A DNA stretch of 64,000 nucleotides from Bradyrhizobium sp. ORS 278 (lineage in GTDB: Bacteria > Pseudomonadota > Alphaproteobacteria > Rhizobiales > Xanthobacteraceae). Below the pieces are notes generated by a model that was not told the DNA's origin, made no database searches, and saw nothing but the letters and a program-made list of their open reading frames with translations. The position numbers and the translations under genes were made by a program. The DNA lies in NCBI RefSeq assembly GCF_000026145.1, contig NC_009445.1:744001-808000 (forward strand), in the 5' to 3' direction. Numbering within the stretch: the first letter of the stretch is position 1; the number at the start of each line of letters is the position of its first letter. Below, piece by piece: positions 38,221 to 46,907 of the stretch.

Positions 38221-38248
38221 ACCGAGATTGTTGAAGGGTCTTGGGCCC

Positions 38249-39067
38249 TCACGCCTTGAAATACGCGATCTGCGTCGTCGTCGCGAGCAGCCGACCCGAG
38301 GGTGACCACAGCTCGCCGTGCTGATCCTGGTAGCTGCGGTTGAACACCTTGGCATCCGCGGTGGCCAGCAGATGGGTGATGTCCTCGGCCGCGAGCTCCT
38401 CGCGGCTGACGTGGAAGTAGGTGGTTAGCGACACCGTGCCGAACGGAATCAATTCGCCGCGGACGTGGAAGGCGCGGCCGAAGAAGGCGTCCGACATCGA
38501 CAGCAGCGACAGGCAGTCGAGCTTGCGCGGCTTGCGGTCGGAGATCCAGAGCCGCGAATAGGCGCTGCGTGGTTGATCCGAACGGCTGCCGAAGTCTGGC
38601 CGTCCTTCCACGAAGCGGAAATCATATTGCCTGGTCCACGACATTCCGGCATCGGGATAGCGCTTGACCTGATCGAACGGCGGCGCGTCCGGCTTGATCG
38701 CCGGCTGGTGCGACCAAGACGGCCGGCGCTCAGCGAAGACCGCCGTCGCCAGCGTCGCTGAGTCGGCATCACCCTGGCTCAGCTCGACGCACCAGTGCTG
38801 CGACGAGCGGTTGGCCTTCACCAGCCGCACGTCGAGATCGAACGACCCCTCCGCAATCGGCGCGCAGTAATTGACCGTCACCGCCAGCGGATCGCCCATG
38901 ATTTGCGGATGCTCGATCAGCGCGCGCAGCACGGTCGCCGCGGTGACGCCGCCGAACGGACCGACGAAGGCCCAGTAGTCCGGGCTGGTCCGCCCCTGCC
39001 AGCGGCTGTCGCCGGCCGTGACGCGGGTGGCCTCGTCGAACAAATACGTGGTCGGCGTGTCGGTCAT
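38249..39067 (-). CDS. TesB-like acyl-CoA thioesterase family protein
   Basis: 272 aa, matching a double hot-dog thioesterase. The N-terminal hot dog has the helix FVGPFGGVTAATVLRALIEH followed by strands (AVTVNYCAPIAEGSFDLDVR, SSQHWCVELSQG). The C-terminal hot dog ends with QDQHGELWSPSGRLLATTTQ and IAYF, where TesB-like proteins have their conserved D...S.DG-like region. It probably hydrolyses acyl-CoA esters in the cytoplasm. It is convergent with pckA across a REPIN-like repeat. The acyl chain preference is unknown. Confidence 0.8.
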   Translation of the reverse strand: MTDTPTTYLFDEATRVTAGDSRWQGRTSPDYWAFVGPFGGVTAATVLRALIEHPQIMGDPLAVTVNYCAPIAEGSFDLDVRLVKANRSSQHWCVELSQGDADSATLATAVFAERRPSWSHQPAIKPDAPPFDQVKRYPDAGMSWTRQYDFRFVEGRPDFGSRSDQPRSAYSRLWISDRKPRKLDCLSLLSMSDAFFGRAFHVRGELIPFGTVSLTTYFHVSREELAAEDITHLLATADAKVFNRSYQDQHGELWSPSGRLLATTTQIAYFKA

Positions 39068-39172
39068 GCGCTCCTCCTGACGATCATCGTATGATGGTCG
39101 TCAGGTCAGATGCAATTCGGCCAGACCCGCAATGACGTCACAGGTCATTGATGCGTACGAAGCGCTTGGTCC

Positions 39173-41719
39173 TCAGGCCCGCTGCGCATGCGCCGGAGCC
39201 GCGACCGGTCCCACCGGCACGTTCCAGATGTCGTCGGCATATTCGCGGATGGTGCGATCGGAGGAGAACCACGCCATGCGCGCGACGTTGAGGATCGAGG
39301 CGCGGGTCCAGGCCGGCTCGGACTGCCAGCGCGCATCGACGCCGCGCTGGGCCTCGTAGTAGGAATCGAAATCGGCCGAGACCATGTAGTGGTCGAGGTG
39401 GCGCAGCGCATGCGCGATCGGCTCGAACCGGCCCGGCTCGCCCGGCGAGAACAGGCCGTTCGCGATCGCGTCGATGGCGCGGCCCAGCCGCGGCGAGCGG
39501 CGGATGACGTCGGTGGCATCCAGGCCCTGCTGGCGGCGCAGCATGACGTCGCCGGCCTCCATGCCGAAGATCGCGATGTTGTCGGCGCCGACATTGTCGC
39601 GGATCTCGATATTGGCGCCATCCAGCGTGCCGATGGTGATGGCGCCGTTCAGCGCCAGCTTCATGTTGCCGGTGCCGGACGCCTCCATGCCCGCGGTCGA
39701 GATCTGCTCGGACAGGTCGGCGGCGGGAATGATCGTTTCCGCCAGGCTGACATTGTAGTCGGCCATGAACACGACCTTGAGCTTGCCGCCGATCGCAGGA
39801 TCGTTGTTGACCAATTCGGCAACGTCGTTGATCAGCTTGATGATCAGCTTGGCATAGCGGTAGCTCGCCGCCGCCTTGCCGGCGAAGATCTTGACCCGCG
39901 GCACCCAGTCGCGCTGCGGGTCGTCCTTCATGTCGAGATAGAGCGCGACCGCCTCGAGGATGTTGAGCAGCTGCCGCTTGTATTCGTGGATGCGCTTGAT
40001 CTGCACATCGAACAGCGCGCTTGGGTCGAGCCGAACGTTCATGCGCTCGGAGATGAGACGCGCGAGCTGCACCTTGTTGTGGTGCTTCACCGCGCGGAAC
40101 TTCTGGTGGAAGCCGGAATCCGCGACGTAGCTCTCCAGGCTCGTCAGCAGGGTCGGATCGTCGACAATGGCGTCGCCGCAGGCCTCGCGCAACAGGCTCG
40201 TCAGCTTCGGATTCGCGAGCGTCAGCCAGCGGCGGAAGGTGATGCCGTTGGTCTTGTTGGTGATGCGGCCGGAATAAAGATGGTTGAGATCGTGGAACAC
40301 GGTCTCCTTCATCAGGTCCGAATGCATCGCCGAGACGCCGTTGATGCGGTGCGAGCCGACGAAGGCGAGCTGGCCCATGCGAACGCGGCGCCCGCTCTTC
40401 TCGTCGATCAGCGACACCGACGCGCGATAGTCGATATCACCGGGCGCGCGCTGCTCGGCGAGCGCGAGATGCTGCGCATTGATGCGGTAGATGATCTCGA
40501 GATGCCGCGGCAGCAGCCGCTCGAACAATTCGACCGGCCAGGTCTCCAGCGCCTCGGGCAGCAAGGTGTGGTTGGTGTAGGACAAGGTCGCGACGGTGAT
40601 CTTCCAAGCCTCGTCCCAGCGGAAATTGTGCAGGTCGACCAGGATCCGCATCAGCTCGGCGACCGCGAGCGAGGGATGCGTGTCGTTGAGCTGCACCGCG
40701 GCCTTCTGCGCGAGACTCCGCAACTGGCCGTCGGAGCCGAGATGGCGCTTGACGAGATCCTGCAGCGAGGCCGAGACGAAGAAATATTCCTGCCGCAGCC
40801 GCAGCTCGCGGCCCGCCGGGCTCTCGTCGTTCGGATACAGGAACTTGCAGATCGCCTCCGCGCGGGCTTCCTCGGCGGACGCCCCGAGATAGTCGCCGGA
40901 GTTGAACACGTCGAGCTTCAGCGGATCGGGCGAGCGCGCCGACCATAGCCGCAGCGCATTCACGTGCTGGCCGCGCCAGCCGACGATCGGCGTGTCATAG
41001 GCGACCGCCTGCACGGTCTCGCCGGGATGCCAGATCGCGCGGTCGCGGCCCTTGTCGTCGACATGCTCGACACCGCCGCCGAAATGGACGTGATAGACCA
41101 CCTCCGGGCGCTGGAATTCCCAGGGGTTGCCGAACGACAGCCAAACGTCGGGATATTCGTGCTGCCAGCCGTCGACGATGACCTGGCGGAACAGGCCGAA
41201 ATCATAGCGGATGCCGTAGCCGATCGCCGGGATCTGCAGGGTCGACATGCTCTCCATGAAGCACGCCGCGAGCCGGCCGAGGCCGCCATTGCCGAGCGCG
41301 GCATCCGGCTCGCATTTGCGCAGGTCCATCAGGCCGACGCCGAGATCGCCGAGCGCGGTCTCGAACACCTTCATCAGGCCCATATTGTTGAGCGCGTCGG
41401 TGAACAGGCGGCCGATCAGGAATTCGAGGCTGAGATAATAGACCCGCTTGCGTCCGGCGTCGTAGCTCTCCTTGTCCGCCGTCAGCCAGCGATGCACGAT
41501 GCGGTCGCGCAGGGTCAGCGCCGCGGCATGATACCAGTCCTGCTGCGTCGCCTGGCTCGCCTCCTTGCCAATCGCGAGCCGGAGCTTCGCCAGGATGTCG
41601 CTCTTGATCTCGGCGACGGCCAATTCGTCGACGGGCTGGCCGGTGCTTACGAAGCTGCGCTGGGACGGCTGATCTGTCACCTTGAAACCTGTGATGCTAC
41701 GAGGAACCGGTAAAAGCAT
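39173..41719 (-). CDS. glgP: glycogen/alpha-glucan phosphorylase
   Basis: 848 aa from ATG 41719; a GTG at 41680 beginning VTDQPSQ is an equally plausible start. GT35 landmarks: KRVYYLSLEFLIGRLFTDAL, NGGLGRLAACFMES, IGYGIRYDFGLFRQ, and the PLP lysine segment EASGTGNMKLALNGAITIGT followed by LDGANIEI. It releases glucose-1-phosphate from glycogen with inorganic phosphate in the cytoplasm. No glgA, glgB, glgC or glgX genes are adjacent here, so it is not in the usual glg cluster. Its 5' end lies near the GIY-YIG/palindrome unit. Confidence 0.95.
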   Translation of the reverse strand: MLLPVPRSITGFKVTDQPSQRSFVSTGQPVDELAVAEIKSDILAKLRLAIGKEASQATQQDWYHAAALTLRDRIVHRWLTADKESYDAGRKRVYYLSLEFLIGRLFTDALNNMGLMKVFETALGDLGVGLMDLRKCEPDAALGNGGLGRLAACFMESMSTLQIPAIGYGIRYDFGLFRQVIVDGWQHEYPDVWLSFGNPWEFQRPEVVYHVHFGGGVEHVDDKGRDRAIWHPGETVQAVAYDTPIVGWRGQHVNALRLWSARSPDPLKLDVFNSGDYLGASAEEARAEAICKFLYPNDESPAGRELRLRQEYFFVSASLQDLVKRHLGSDGQLRSLAQKAAVQLNDTHPSLAVAELMRILVDLHNFRWDEAWKITVATLSYTNHTLLPEALETWPVELFERLLPRHLEIIYRINAQHLALAEQRAPGDIDYRASVSLIDEKSGRRVRMGQLAFVGSHRINGVSAMHSDLMKETVFHDLNHLYSGRITNKTNGITFRRWLTLANPKLTSLLREACGDAIVDDPTLLTSLESYVADSGFHQKFRAVKHHNKVQLARLISERMNVRLDPSALFDVQIKRIHEYKRQLLNILEAVALYLDMKDDPQRDWVPRVKIFAGKAAASYRYAKLIIKLINDVAELVNNDPAIGGKLKVVFMADYNVSLAETIIPAADLSEQISTAGMEASGTGNMKLALNGAITIGTLDGANIEIRDNVGADNIAIFGMEAGDVMLRRQQGLDATDVIRRSPRLGRAIDAIANGLFSPGEPGRFEPIAHALRHLDHYMVSADFDSYYEAQRGVDARWQSEPAWTRASILNVARMAWFSSDRTIREYADDIWNVPVGPVAAPAHAQRA

Positions 41720-41899
41720 ACGATGGTTGCGCGCGGTCCGAAACCCGGGGAAAGGCTGGTCCGCACAGCAAGGTGATGGAAAAATATGCAAAGTTCGGGC
41801 CGAAGTTCCCAAAGAGGAACGCGCTAACCTCCTGCAGGCGCACGAGAGGATCGAAACAAGTCTCCTCCTCGTCATCCCGGCGAAAGCCGGGATCCAGAC

Positions 41900-42187
41900 T
41901 CACCGGCCAAAGATGAGGCCCGACAAGTCGCTCCAATCGGGGTTTTCCTTTTCGATCAGCTCGACCTTCCAATCGCGATGCCAGTTCTTGAGCTGCTTCT
42001 CGCGGGCGATGGCCTCCAGCGGGCTCGCGAACCTCTCGACGTGAACCAGGCGAAAAACCTTGTTTTGAGCCCCGCCCGGCACGGTGGTCTTCGAGGCGCT
42101 TCCTGACATCATTGGTGATGCCGATGTACAGCGTGCCATGATGCCCGCTGGCGAGAATGTAGACCGTCCATGCAGCTTCGGCGCTCA
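41900..42187 (-). pseudogene. GIY-YIG endonuclease-like gene with internal frameshift
   Basis: From ATG 42187 the frame reads MSAEAAWTVYILASGHHGTL, YIGITNDVRKRLEDHRAGRG, carrying the VYIL and YIG motifs and the catalytic Arg of the GIY-YIG fold. Near 42061-42072 the similarity moves to another frame, which continues KVFRLVHVERFASPLEAIAR, EKQLKNWHRDWKVELIEKEN and PDWSDLSGLIFGR to a stop at 41900. Compared with typical small (about 95 aa) bacterial GIY-YIG proteins, a few residues after GRGSK are missing, consistent with a short deletion that changes frame. The catalytic Glu (SPLEAIAREK) survives only in the second frame. Function of this family (URI-like domain) is unknown; this copy should be inactive unless frameshifting occurs. 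Confidence 0.8.
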
Positions 42188-42212
42188 TCGGTCCGTGCAA
42201 ACCAAAGGGCTG

Positions 42213-42250
42213 CGGTGGCTATGGGTCCCGGCTCGGGGGCCGGGACGACG
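42213..42250. repeat. single REPIN-type arm beside GIY-YIG gene
   Basis: GGTGGCTATGGGTCCCGGCT followed by CGGGGGCCGGGACGACG forms one hairpin arm. Its reverse complement matches the left arm of the elements at 23948 and 38097 through GTCGTCCCGG and GAGCCGGGACCCATA. Only a partner of a different subtype lies on the other side, at 41871 beyond the nuclease gene. Confidence 0.75.
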
Positions 42251-42363
42251 ACAATTGACTTCCTTTTTCGATCAGAACAAATTAAGAACGATTTAGCAAG
42301 CGATCGTTATCCTTCTTGCGATTCGATCCGCCCCCCGGCATCAGTGCATCACGTGAGGACACC

Positions 42364-42795
42364 ATGTCCAACATCGCCTTCGATCCCCTGGCCCTGACCC
42401 GCATTGCCGATTTTGCGCGCACTCTGACGCGGCTGCACAAGACGGCACGCCGCCGGGCCGTCGACGACGATCAGATCGACCGCGCGTTCAACGCCGTCTG
42501 CATGTCGGTCTGGGGCTACACCACCGACGACATTTCCGACGACCTGTTCTCCGCCACCGACCACACCTTCCTGGACGGCCTGGACGAGGCGCGGGCGCGC
42601 ATCTTCGCGGCCGAGCAGGGCTACGATCTGGTCGACGACGAGGGCATGCTGACCGACTGGTGGGGCTTCTGCTGGATGATCCTGGCCGAGAAGCGCGGCC
42701 TGCTGACGCCGGACAACCGCGCGGCTGCGCGGGCGGCGATCGAGGAGAAGTACCTGGAAGCGCCGAATGTCATCGGCGTGATCGTCGGGCGCTGA
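42364..42795 (+). CDS. small acidic protein of unknown function
   Basis: 143 aa from ATG 42364, with GAGG just upstream. It is cytoplasmic, acidic and largely helical: RIADFARTLTRLHKTARRRA, DDDQIDRAFNAVCMSVWGYT, then LTDWWGFCWMILAEKRGLLT and EEKYLEAPNVIGVIVGR. I recognise no family or catalytic motif. GC content and codon use match its neighbours. It is convergent with the DUF2865 gene, 15 bp apart. Function unknown. Confidence 0.65.
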   Translation: MSNIAFDPLALTRIADFARTLTRLHKTARRRAVDDDQIDRAFNAVCMSVWGYTTDDISDDLFSATDHTFLDGLDEARARIFAAEQGYDLVDDEGMLTDWWGFCWMILAEKRGLLTPDNRAAARAAIEEKYLEAPNVIGVIVGR

Positions 42796-42810
42796 CGCAG
42801 CCTTCCGGAC

Positions 42811-43701
42811 TCAATCCACATCCGCGCGCTTGGCGCGGCCCGTGCCCGGCTTCGGCGTGATCGTCATCGGCGGGGCGACGCTGACATTGCCGGCGCTGGT
42901 CTCCGGCGGCATCGCGGCGAGCGCATCGGCCGCCAGCATCTCGGCGCGCACCGGTGCCACCTTCATCTCGCTGAGCTTGGCGCGCATGTCCGAATTCAGC
43001 CCGGGATAGGAGGCGACCGGCTTGAAATCGGCGGGCTGGCCGCCGCTGCCGCGGGTGCCCGAATAGGCGACGAGGCCGTCGCTGGTCGCGACCACGTCGC
43101 CGGGGCGCAGCGAGGTGTCGAGCGAGAGGTCGACCGGCGCGAGCCCGGCCGGATCGCGGCCGTTGCAGGTGCAGTCGGCGCGCAGCGCCTGGCGATAGGC
43201 GAACGCGGTCTCGCTGTCGGCATAGCGCTCGCCATTCGCCGCGGTGGCGTAGTCGATGTTGGAGCCGAAATACACCTTGGTCGGGCTCGCCGGGCAGAAC
43301 GCCTGGCACATCTGCACCGGCGAGGCGAGGCCGCGGGTCAGCGGGAAATAGCGCCCGTCGCAGGTGCGCACGCAGAACGCCGCGCCCGATCCGCCCGAGG
43401 CCGCCCGGGGCTGCGCCGGAGCCTGAGGATTGGTGCCGAACGGGTCGGTGAAGAAGCTGCCCGGCGCCGCCGGCCGTTGCGATTGCGGCTTGGTGAAGCC
43501 GCCGAACAGCAGATCGAACAATCCCTGGGCCGAGGCCCTCTGCGGCGCCAACGTGCCGACAGCCACAAGGCCGGCGGCACCGGCGACCGCCACGCGGCGG
43601 GACATCAGCCGAAACGACAACACGCTACGCAACGCCTGCTCCCACGCGCCAAGGATCACCGCAAAGCCCCTCCGAACAAGCGTCCGGATGGCCTCGATCA
43701 T
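42811..43701 (-). CDS. DUF2865-domain exported protein
   Basis: Up to 296 aa from ATG 43701; ATG 43605 gives a cleaner signal peptide (MSRRVAVAGAAGLVAVGTLA, cleavage near RASAQ). The conserved DUF2865 block is FCVRTCDGRYFPLTRGLASP, VQMCQAFCPASPTKVYFGSN, followed by YADSETAFAYRQALRADCTC. Paired cysteines suggest disulfides and a periplasmic or surface location. The family is widespread in Hyphomicrobiales and uncharacterised. The C-terminal tail is proline- and lysine-rich. Convergent with the small acidic protein gene. Confidence 0.75.
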   Translation of the reverse strand: MIEAIRTLVRRGFAVILGAWEQALRSVLSFRLMSRRVAVAGAAGLVAVGTLAPQRASAQGLFDLLFGGFTKPQSQRPAAPGSFFTDPFGTNPQAPAQPRAASGGSGAAFCVRTCDGRYFPLTRGLASPVQMCQAFCPASPTKVYFGSNIDYATAANGERYADSETAFAYRQALRADCTCNGRDPAGLAPVDLSLDTSLRPGDVVATSDGLVAYSGTRGSGGQPADFKPVASYPGLNSDMRAKLSEMKVAPVRAEMLAADALAAMPPETSAGNVSVAPPMTITPKPGTGRAKRADVD

Positions 43702-43818
43702 GTACGACCGAATGGGCCATGCCCCAGGGCATGGCGCCGTCAGCTTTGCAGTAACCTTAACGAGCCTTTGGTAAATGAGCGGTGTGCGCGGTTGCGAATT
43801 GCGCCGCGGAGGACCGGA

Positions 43819-44376
43819 TCAGAGAAATTCGCGCGCCTTGTAGAGCGCGCGGAACGAGAGGCCGGCGGCCGCGAAGGCCTCGGCGGCGCCTTCCTCGCGG
43901 TCGACCATGGTGAACACCAGCGACACCTCGGCGCCGGCCTCGCGCAACGTCTCGACCGCCTTCATCGCCGAGCCGCCCGTCGTGGTGACGTCCTCGACCA
44001 CGACGATGCGTTTTCCCGCCAGGGTCTCGTCCCGGGTCAGTCCCTCGATCGCGAGCCTGGCGCCGTGCTCCTTCGGCTTCTTGCGCACGAAGAAGGCCGC
44101 GATCGGATGGCCCTTGATCCACGAAATCTGCGCGATCGCGCCGGCCAGCGGCACGGCACCCATCTCCAGCCCGCCGATATAGTCGTAGCCGTCGTCCTTC
44201 AGCGCCTCGTAGGTGAGCTCGGCGAGCAGGGTGGCGCCCTCCGGGTCCATCATGGTCGGCTTCAGGTTGAAATAGAAATCGCTCTTGCGGCCCGAGGCCA
44301 GGGTGACCTCGCCGCGGCCGAAAGAGCGCCTGCGGATGATCTCGAGGAGGCGGGCGCGGGAGGCGGATTTGGACAC
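43819..44376 (-). CDS. pyrE: orotate phosphoribosyltransferase
   Basis: 185 aa from a GTG at 44376, preceded by GGGAAAA; no suitable ATG exists. The PRPP-binding motif [18 protein letters not shown] and the flexible loop [15 protein letters not shown] are both present, as is [20 protein letters not shown] at the orotate site. It makes orotidine 5'-phosphate from orotate and PRPP in pyrimidine synthesis. Length and motif order match PyrE. It is divergent from the glutathione transferase gene; other pyr genes are not in the window. Confidence 0.93.
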   Translation of the reverse strand: MSKSASRARLLEIIRRRSFGRGEVTLASGRKSDFYFNLKPTMMDPEGATLLAELTYEALKDDGYDYIGGLEMGAVPLAGAIAQISWIKGHPIAAFFVRKKPKEHGARLAIEGLTRDETLAGKRIVVVEDVTTTGGSAMKAVETLREAGAEVSLVFTMVDREEGAAEAFAAAGLSFRALYKAREFL

Positions 44377-44596
44377 GGCGTTTTCCCTTGAGGGGTCAGA
44401 TCTTGAGTGAGGTCTCGGTCGATTCTTGGCGGCTTCTTGGCGACTTCTTGGGTGGCGCAATCTATCGGCCTCGGACGCCGGAGGCCAGCGGCCACGACGT
44501 CCCATCAACAACGCTACGTTTGGAGCGGCGCTCAGTTTCGAGCTAATGAAGCCAGCGCCCGGCATGCACAATCCGCAAAACCTCGGAAGGCCCCCC

Positions 44597-45223
44597 ATGA
44601 CGATCGAACTGCACACCTGGAACACCCCCAACGGCCGCAAGATCTCGGTGGCGCTGGAGGAGATGGGGCTGGCTTATCGCGTCATTCCGGTCGACATCAC
44701 CAAGGGCGCCCAGATGGCCCCGGCGTTCCTGGCGATCAGCCCGAACAACAAGATCCCGGCGATCGTCGATCCCGCCGGACCCGAGGGCCAGCCGGTCAGC
44801 GTGTTCGAATCCGGCGCGATCCTGCTGTACCTGGCCGAGAAGACCGGCCAATTCCTGCCGAAATCGCTCGCTGCGCGGATCCCGGTCTATGAATGGCTGA
44901 TGTGGCAGATGGGCGGCTTCGGCCCGATGCCCGGCCAGGTGCACCATTTCATCGCGCTGGAGAACGAGCAGGACCGCGCCTACGGCCTGAAGCGCTACAT
45001 GGCCGAGACCGTCCGGCTCTATGGCGTGCTCGACCGCCGCCTGGCGCAGTACGAATTCGTCGCCGGCGCGCTCTCGATCGCCGATTTCGCCATCCTCGGC
45101 TGGGCCTGGCGCCACCCCCGCCACAAGGTCGACCTCGCCGATTTCCCCCACGTCAAGCGCTGGTACGACGCGCTGATGGCCCGCCCCGCCGTGAAGCGTG
45201 GCATGGAGGCGAAGCTGGACTGA
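44597..45223 (+). CDS. glutathione S-transferase (YfcG/YghU-like)
   Basis: 208 aa from ATG 44597, with GGAAGG upstream. The thioredoxin-like N-terminal domain reads [24 protein letters not shown], with TPNGRK at the glutathione site, then [12 protein letters not shown] and the [15 protein letters not shown] motif that binds the gamma-glutamyl part. The helical C-terminal domain has [16 protein letters not shown]. The Thr/Asn active-site pattern and SPNNKIPAI are typical of the nu-class YfcG/YghU disulfide reductases, so it probably has GSH-dependent disulfide reductase activity. Cytoplasmic. Substrate unknown. Confidence 0.85.
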   Translation: MTIELHTWNTPNGRKISVALEEMGLAYRVIPVDITKGAQMAPAFLAISPNNKIPAIVDPAGPEGQPVSVFESGAILLYLAEKTGQFLPKSLAARIPVYEWLMWQMGGFGPMPGQVHHFIALENEQDRAYGLKRYMAETVRLYGVLDRRLAQYEFVAGALSIADFAILGWAWRHPRHKVDLADFPHVKRWYDALMARPAVKRGMEAKLD

Positions 45224-45324
45224 GGGAAGCCCGACGCGGATCGCAGCCGGTGATGGCGCCACACTAAACTGCTGACCATAAGCCCACCGCAAGTTGCGAA
45301 TGTCCAGCGCGCCGGTTTCGAGCC

Positions 45325-45505
45325 CTCAACCCTCTCCATGAACACGCCTCTTGGCCTGTTCATGGTCCCGTGTGCAGCGGCCGCTCCGCCGTCCGATCCT
45401 CGTGGTGAGGAGGCGCGCAGCGCCGTCTCGAACCATGAGGCCTCCGCACCGGCCTCGCCCTTCGAGACGCCCGCCTGCGGCGGGCTCCTCAGGGTGAGGG
45501 TTGAG
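45325..45505. repeat. composite inverted repeat in the GST-OmpA gap
   Basis: The outer arms CTCAACCCTC (45325-45334) and GAGGGTTGAG (45496-45505) are perfectly complementary. Inside is a hairpin CATGAACA (45337-45344)/TGTTCATG (45357-45364) and a GC-rich middle with CTCGTGGTGAGGAGGCGCGC. The rest of the 334-bp gap (45224-45557) shows no gene. It resembles a dispersed palindromic repeat of another family than the GTCGTCCCGG type. Confidence 0.6.
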
Positions 45506-45557
45506 AGTCGCTGGTTGAGCGTGCGATCCAATCCGGCGCGCCGCGCCCCTGTCTCTA

Positions 45558-46847
45558 TCACCGCCTGCAGCCGAGCTTGACGATCTCGACGCGGCGGTTG
45601 AGGGCGCGGCCCTGGTCGGTGCCGTTGTCGGCGACAGGGCGGGTCTTGCCATAGCCGTGCGAGGTCAGCCGCGCCGCGGCGACGCCGTGCTGCGTCAGCC
45701 ATGTCCTGACGCTGGCGGCGCGCGCATCCGACAATCTCATATTGTAGTCGTCGCCGCCGACATTGTCGGTATGACCCTCGATCTCGGCATTGAGGTCGGG
45801 ACGCGCGGTGACGAGCGCGGCCACCTTGGTGAGCAGCGGCTCGGACTCCGGCTTCAACGACGCCTTGTTGAAGTCGAACAGCACGCCATAGAGCGGCAGA
45901 TGGCAGTCCTTGTCGAGCTTGCCGGCCAGATCCTCGGCGCCGAGATCGACAACCGACACACTGAGATTGGCGCCGAACTCATAGGTCAGCCTGGCCCAGA
46001 TGTCGCGGCCGTCGCGCGTGTAGTGCGCGATCACCACCGCCGCGTCGGCCGCTTCCTTGTCGGTCGCGGGATAGGTCACCTGCCAGCCCGCCTTGCTCAG
46101 CGCGGCGCGGTACTCGGCGACGAATTGCAGCTTCGAGAGCGTCGTCGGACCCTGATAGCTGCGGACGACGACGCCCTGGCCGACCAGCGCCGGCTCGTCG
46201 CCGGAGCCCGGCCGGGTCACGTCGAGCGGACCATTGCCGCGCCCCTCGCCCTTGCGCGACGAGCCCGGATACGGCTTGAGGTAGGGCAGGTCGTCCTTGT
46301 CGGCGACCTTCTCCGGCTTCGCGGCCGGCGGTGCCAGGGTGAGCGCAGGCGCAGCCTCGCCGCTTTCGATCACGTTGACGTTCACGGCGGCCTGCGGCCC
46401 ATCCATCTTGACTGCGAGCCAGGCGTCTGTGCCGCCGCGGACGAGATGCATCGTGAACTGATCCTTGTTGTCATTGACCTGGACCAGCTGCCAGCCTGCC
46501 GCGAGCAGCGGAGCCTGCATCGCCTTGAAGATGCGTTCCTCCGTGCCGTTGTAGTAGCCGGGCGCGGGCTCGCCGGCGGCGGGCTTGTAGGTCATCCAAC
46601 GCTGGAAATGCCGGCCGCGGCGCACCGTCATCGTGCCCGTGGCGTCGCTCGCGAACTCGTCCTCGGCGAGGTTCTCCTTGATCAGCTGTTGCTGGGCATC
46701 GATCACGATCTGCCCCGGAAACTTCACCGTGTCGGGAAAGCCGAGATCGGCCAGCGCCGGCGGCGTCATCGACCACATCGCCACGCCGGTGACCAGCGCG
46801 ATGCCAAACACTTTCGAGATCTGCAAAAACTTCCCCCATCGAACCAT
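45558..46847 (-). CDS. OmpA-family outer-membrane/periplasmic protein
   Basis: 429 aa. A signal peptide (residues ~8-33, KVFGIALVTGVAMWSMTPPALA) leads into a ~270-residue N-terminal region of mixed strands that resembles no barrel I can name, with a charged proline-rich linker (PYLKPYPGSSRKGEGRGNGP). The C-terminal 120 residues are an OmpA/MotB peptidoglycan-binding domain: LFDFNKASLKPESEPLLTKV, EIEGHTDNVGGDDYNMRLSD, ARAASVRTWLTQHGVAAARL, GYGKTRPVADN and NRRVEIV. It probably tethers the envelope to peptidoglycan. A ligand or barrel function is not clear. Confidence 0.85.
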   Translation of the reverse strand: MVRWGKFLQISKVFGIALVTGVAMWSMTPPALADLGFPDTVKFPGQIVIDAQQQLIKENLAEDEFASDATGTMTVRRGRHFQRWMTYKPAAGEPAPGYYNGTEERIFKAMQAPLLAAGWQLVQVNDNKDQFTMHLVRGGTDAWLAVKMDGPQAAVNVNVIESGEAAPALTLAPPAAKPEKVADKDDLPYLKPYPGSSRKGEGRGNGPLDVTRPGSGDEPALVGQGVVVRSYQGPTTLSKLQFVAEYRAALSKAGWQVTYPATDKEAADAAVVIAHYTRDGRDIWARLTYEFGANLSVSVVDLGAEDLAGKLDKDCHLPLYGVLFDFNKASLKPESEPLLTKVAALVTARPDLNAEIEGHTDNVGGDDYNMRLSDARAASVRTWLTQHGVAAARLTSHGYGKTRPVADNGTDQGRALNRRVEIVKLGCRR

Positions 46848-46907
46848 GACTGCGATGCAGGCCCGGGCCCGCGTCGTGTCATTTGGTCGCCGCAGGGCAG
46901 CGAATGT

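Larger units (their letters stand above)
41871..42250. mobile_element. candidate palindrome-flanked GIY-YIG unit
   Basis: A GIY-YIG nuclease gene (frameshifted) is framed by two single palindromic arms. The left arm begins GTCATCCCGGCGAAAGCCGG at 41871; the right arm ends GGCCGGGACGAC at 42249, and its reverse complement reads GTCGTCCCGGC...GCCGGGACCCA. The arms are thus inverted relative to each other and follow the pattern GTCRTCCCGGC..GCCGGGAYCCA shared with the REPIN-like repeats in this window. The left arm touches the gene's stop codon and the right arm starts 26 bp before its ATG. This mirrors RAYT genes between REP sequences. Mobility is inferred. Confidence 0.4.

Noticed and set aside
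45325..45505. Possible remnant insertion sequence in the GST-OmpA gap
   Set aside because: No transposase fragment is visible in any frame; only nested inverted repeats are present.
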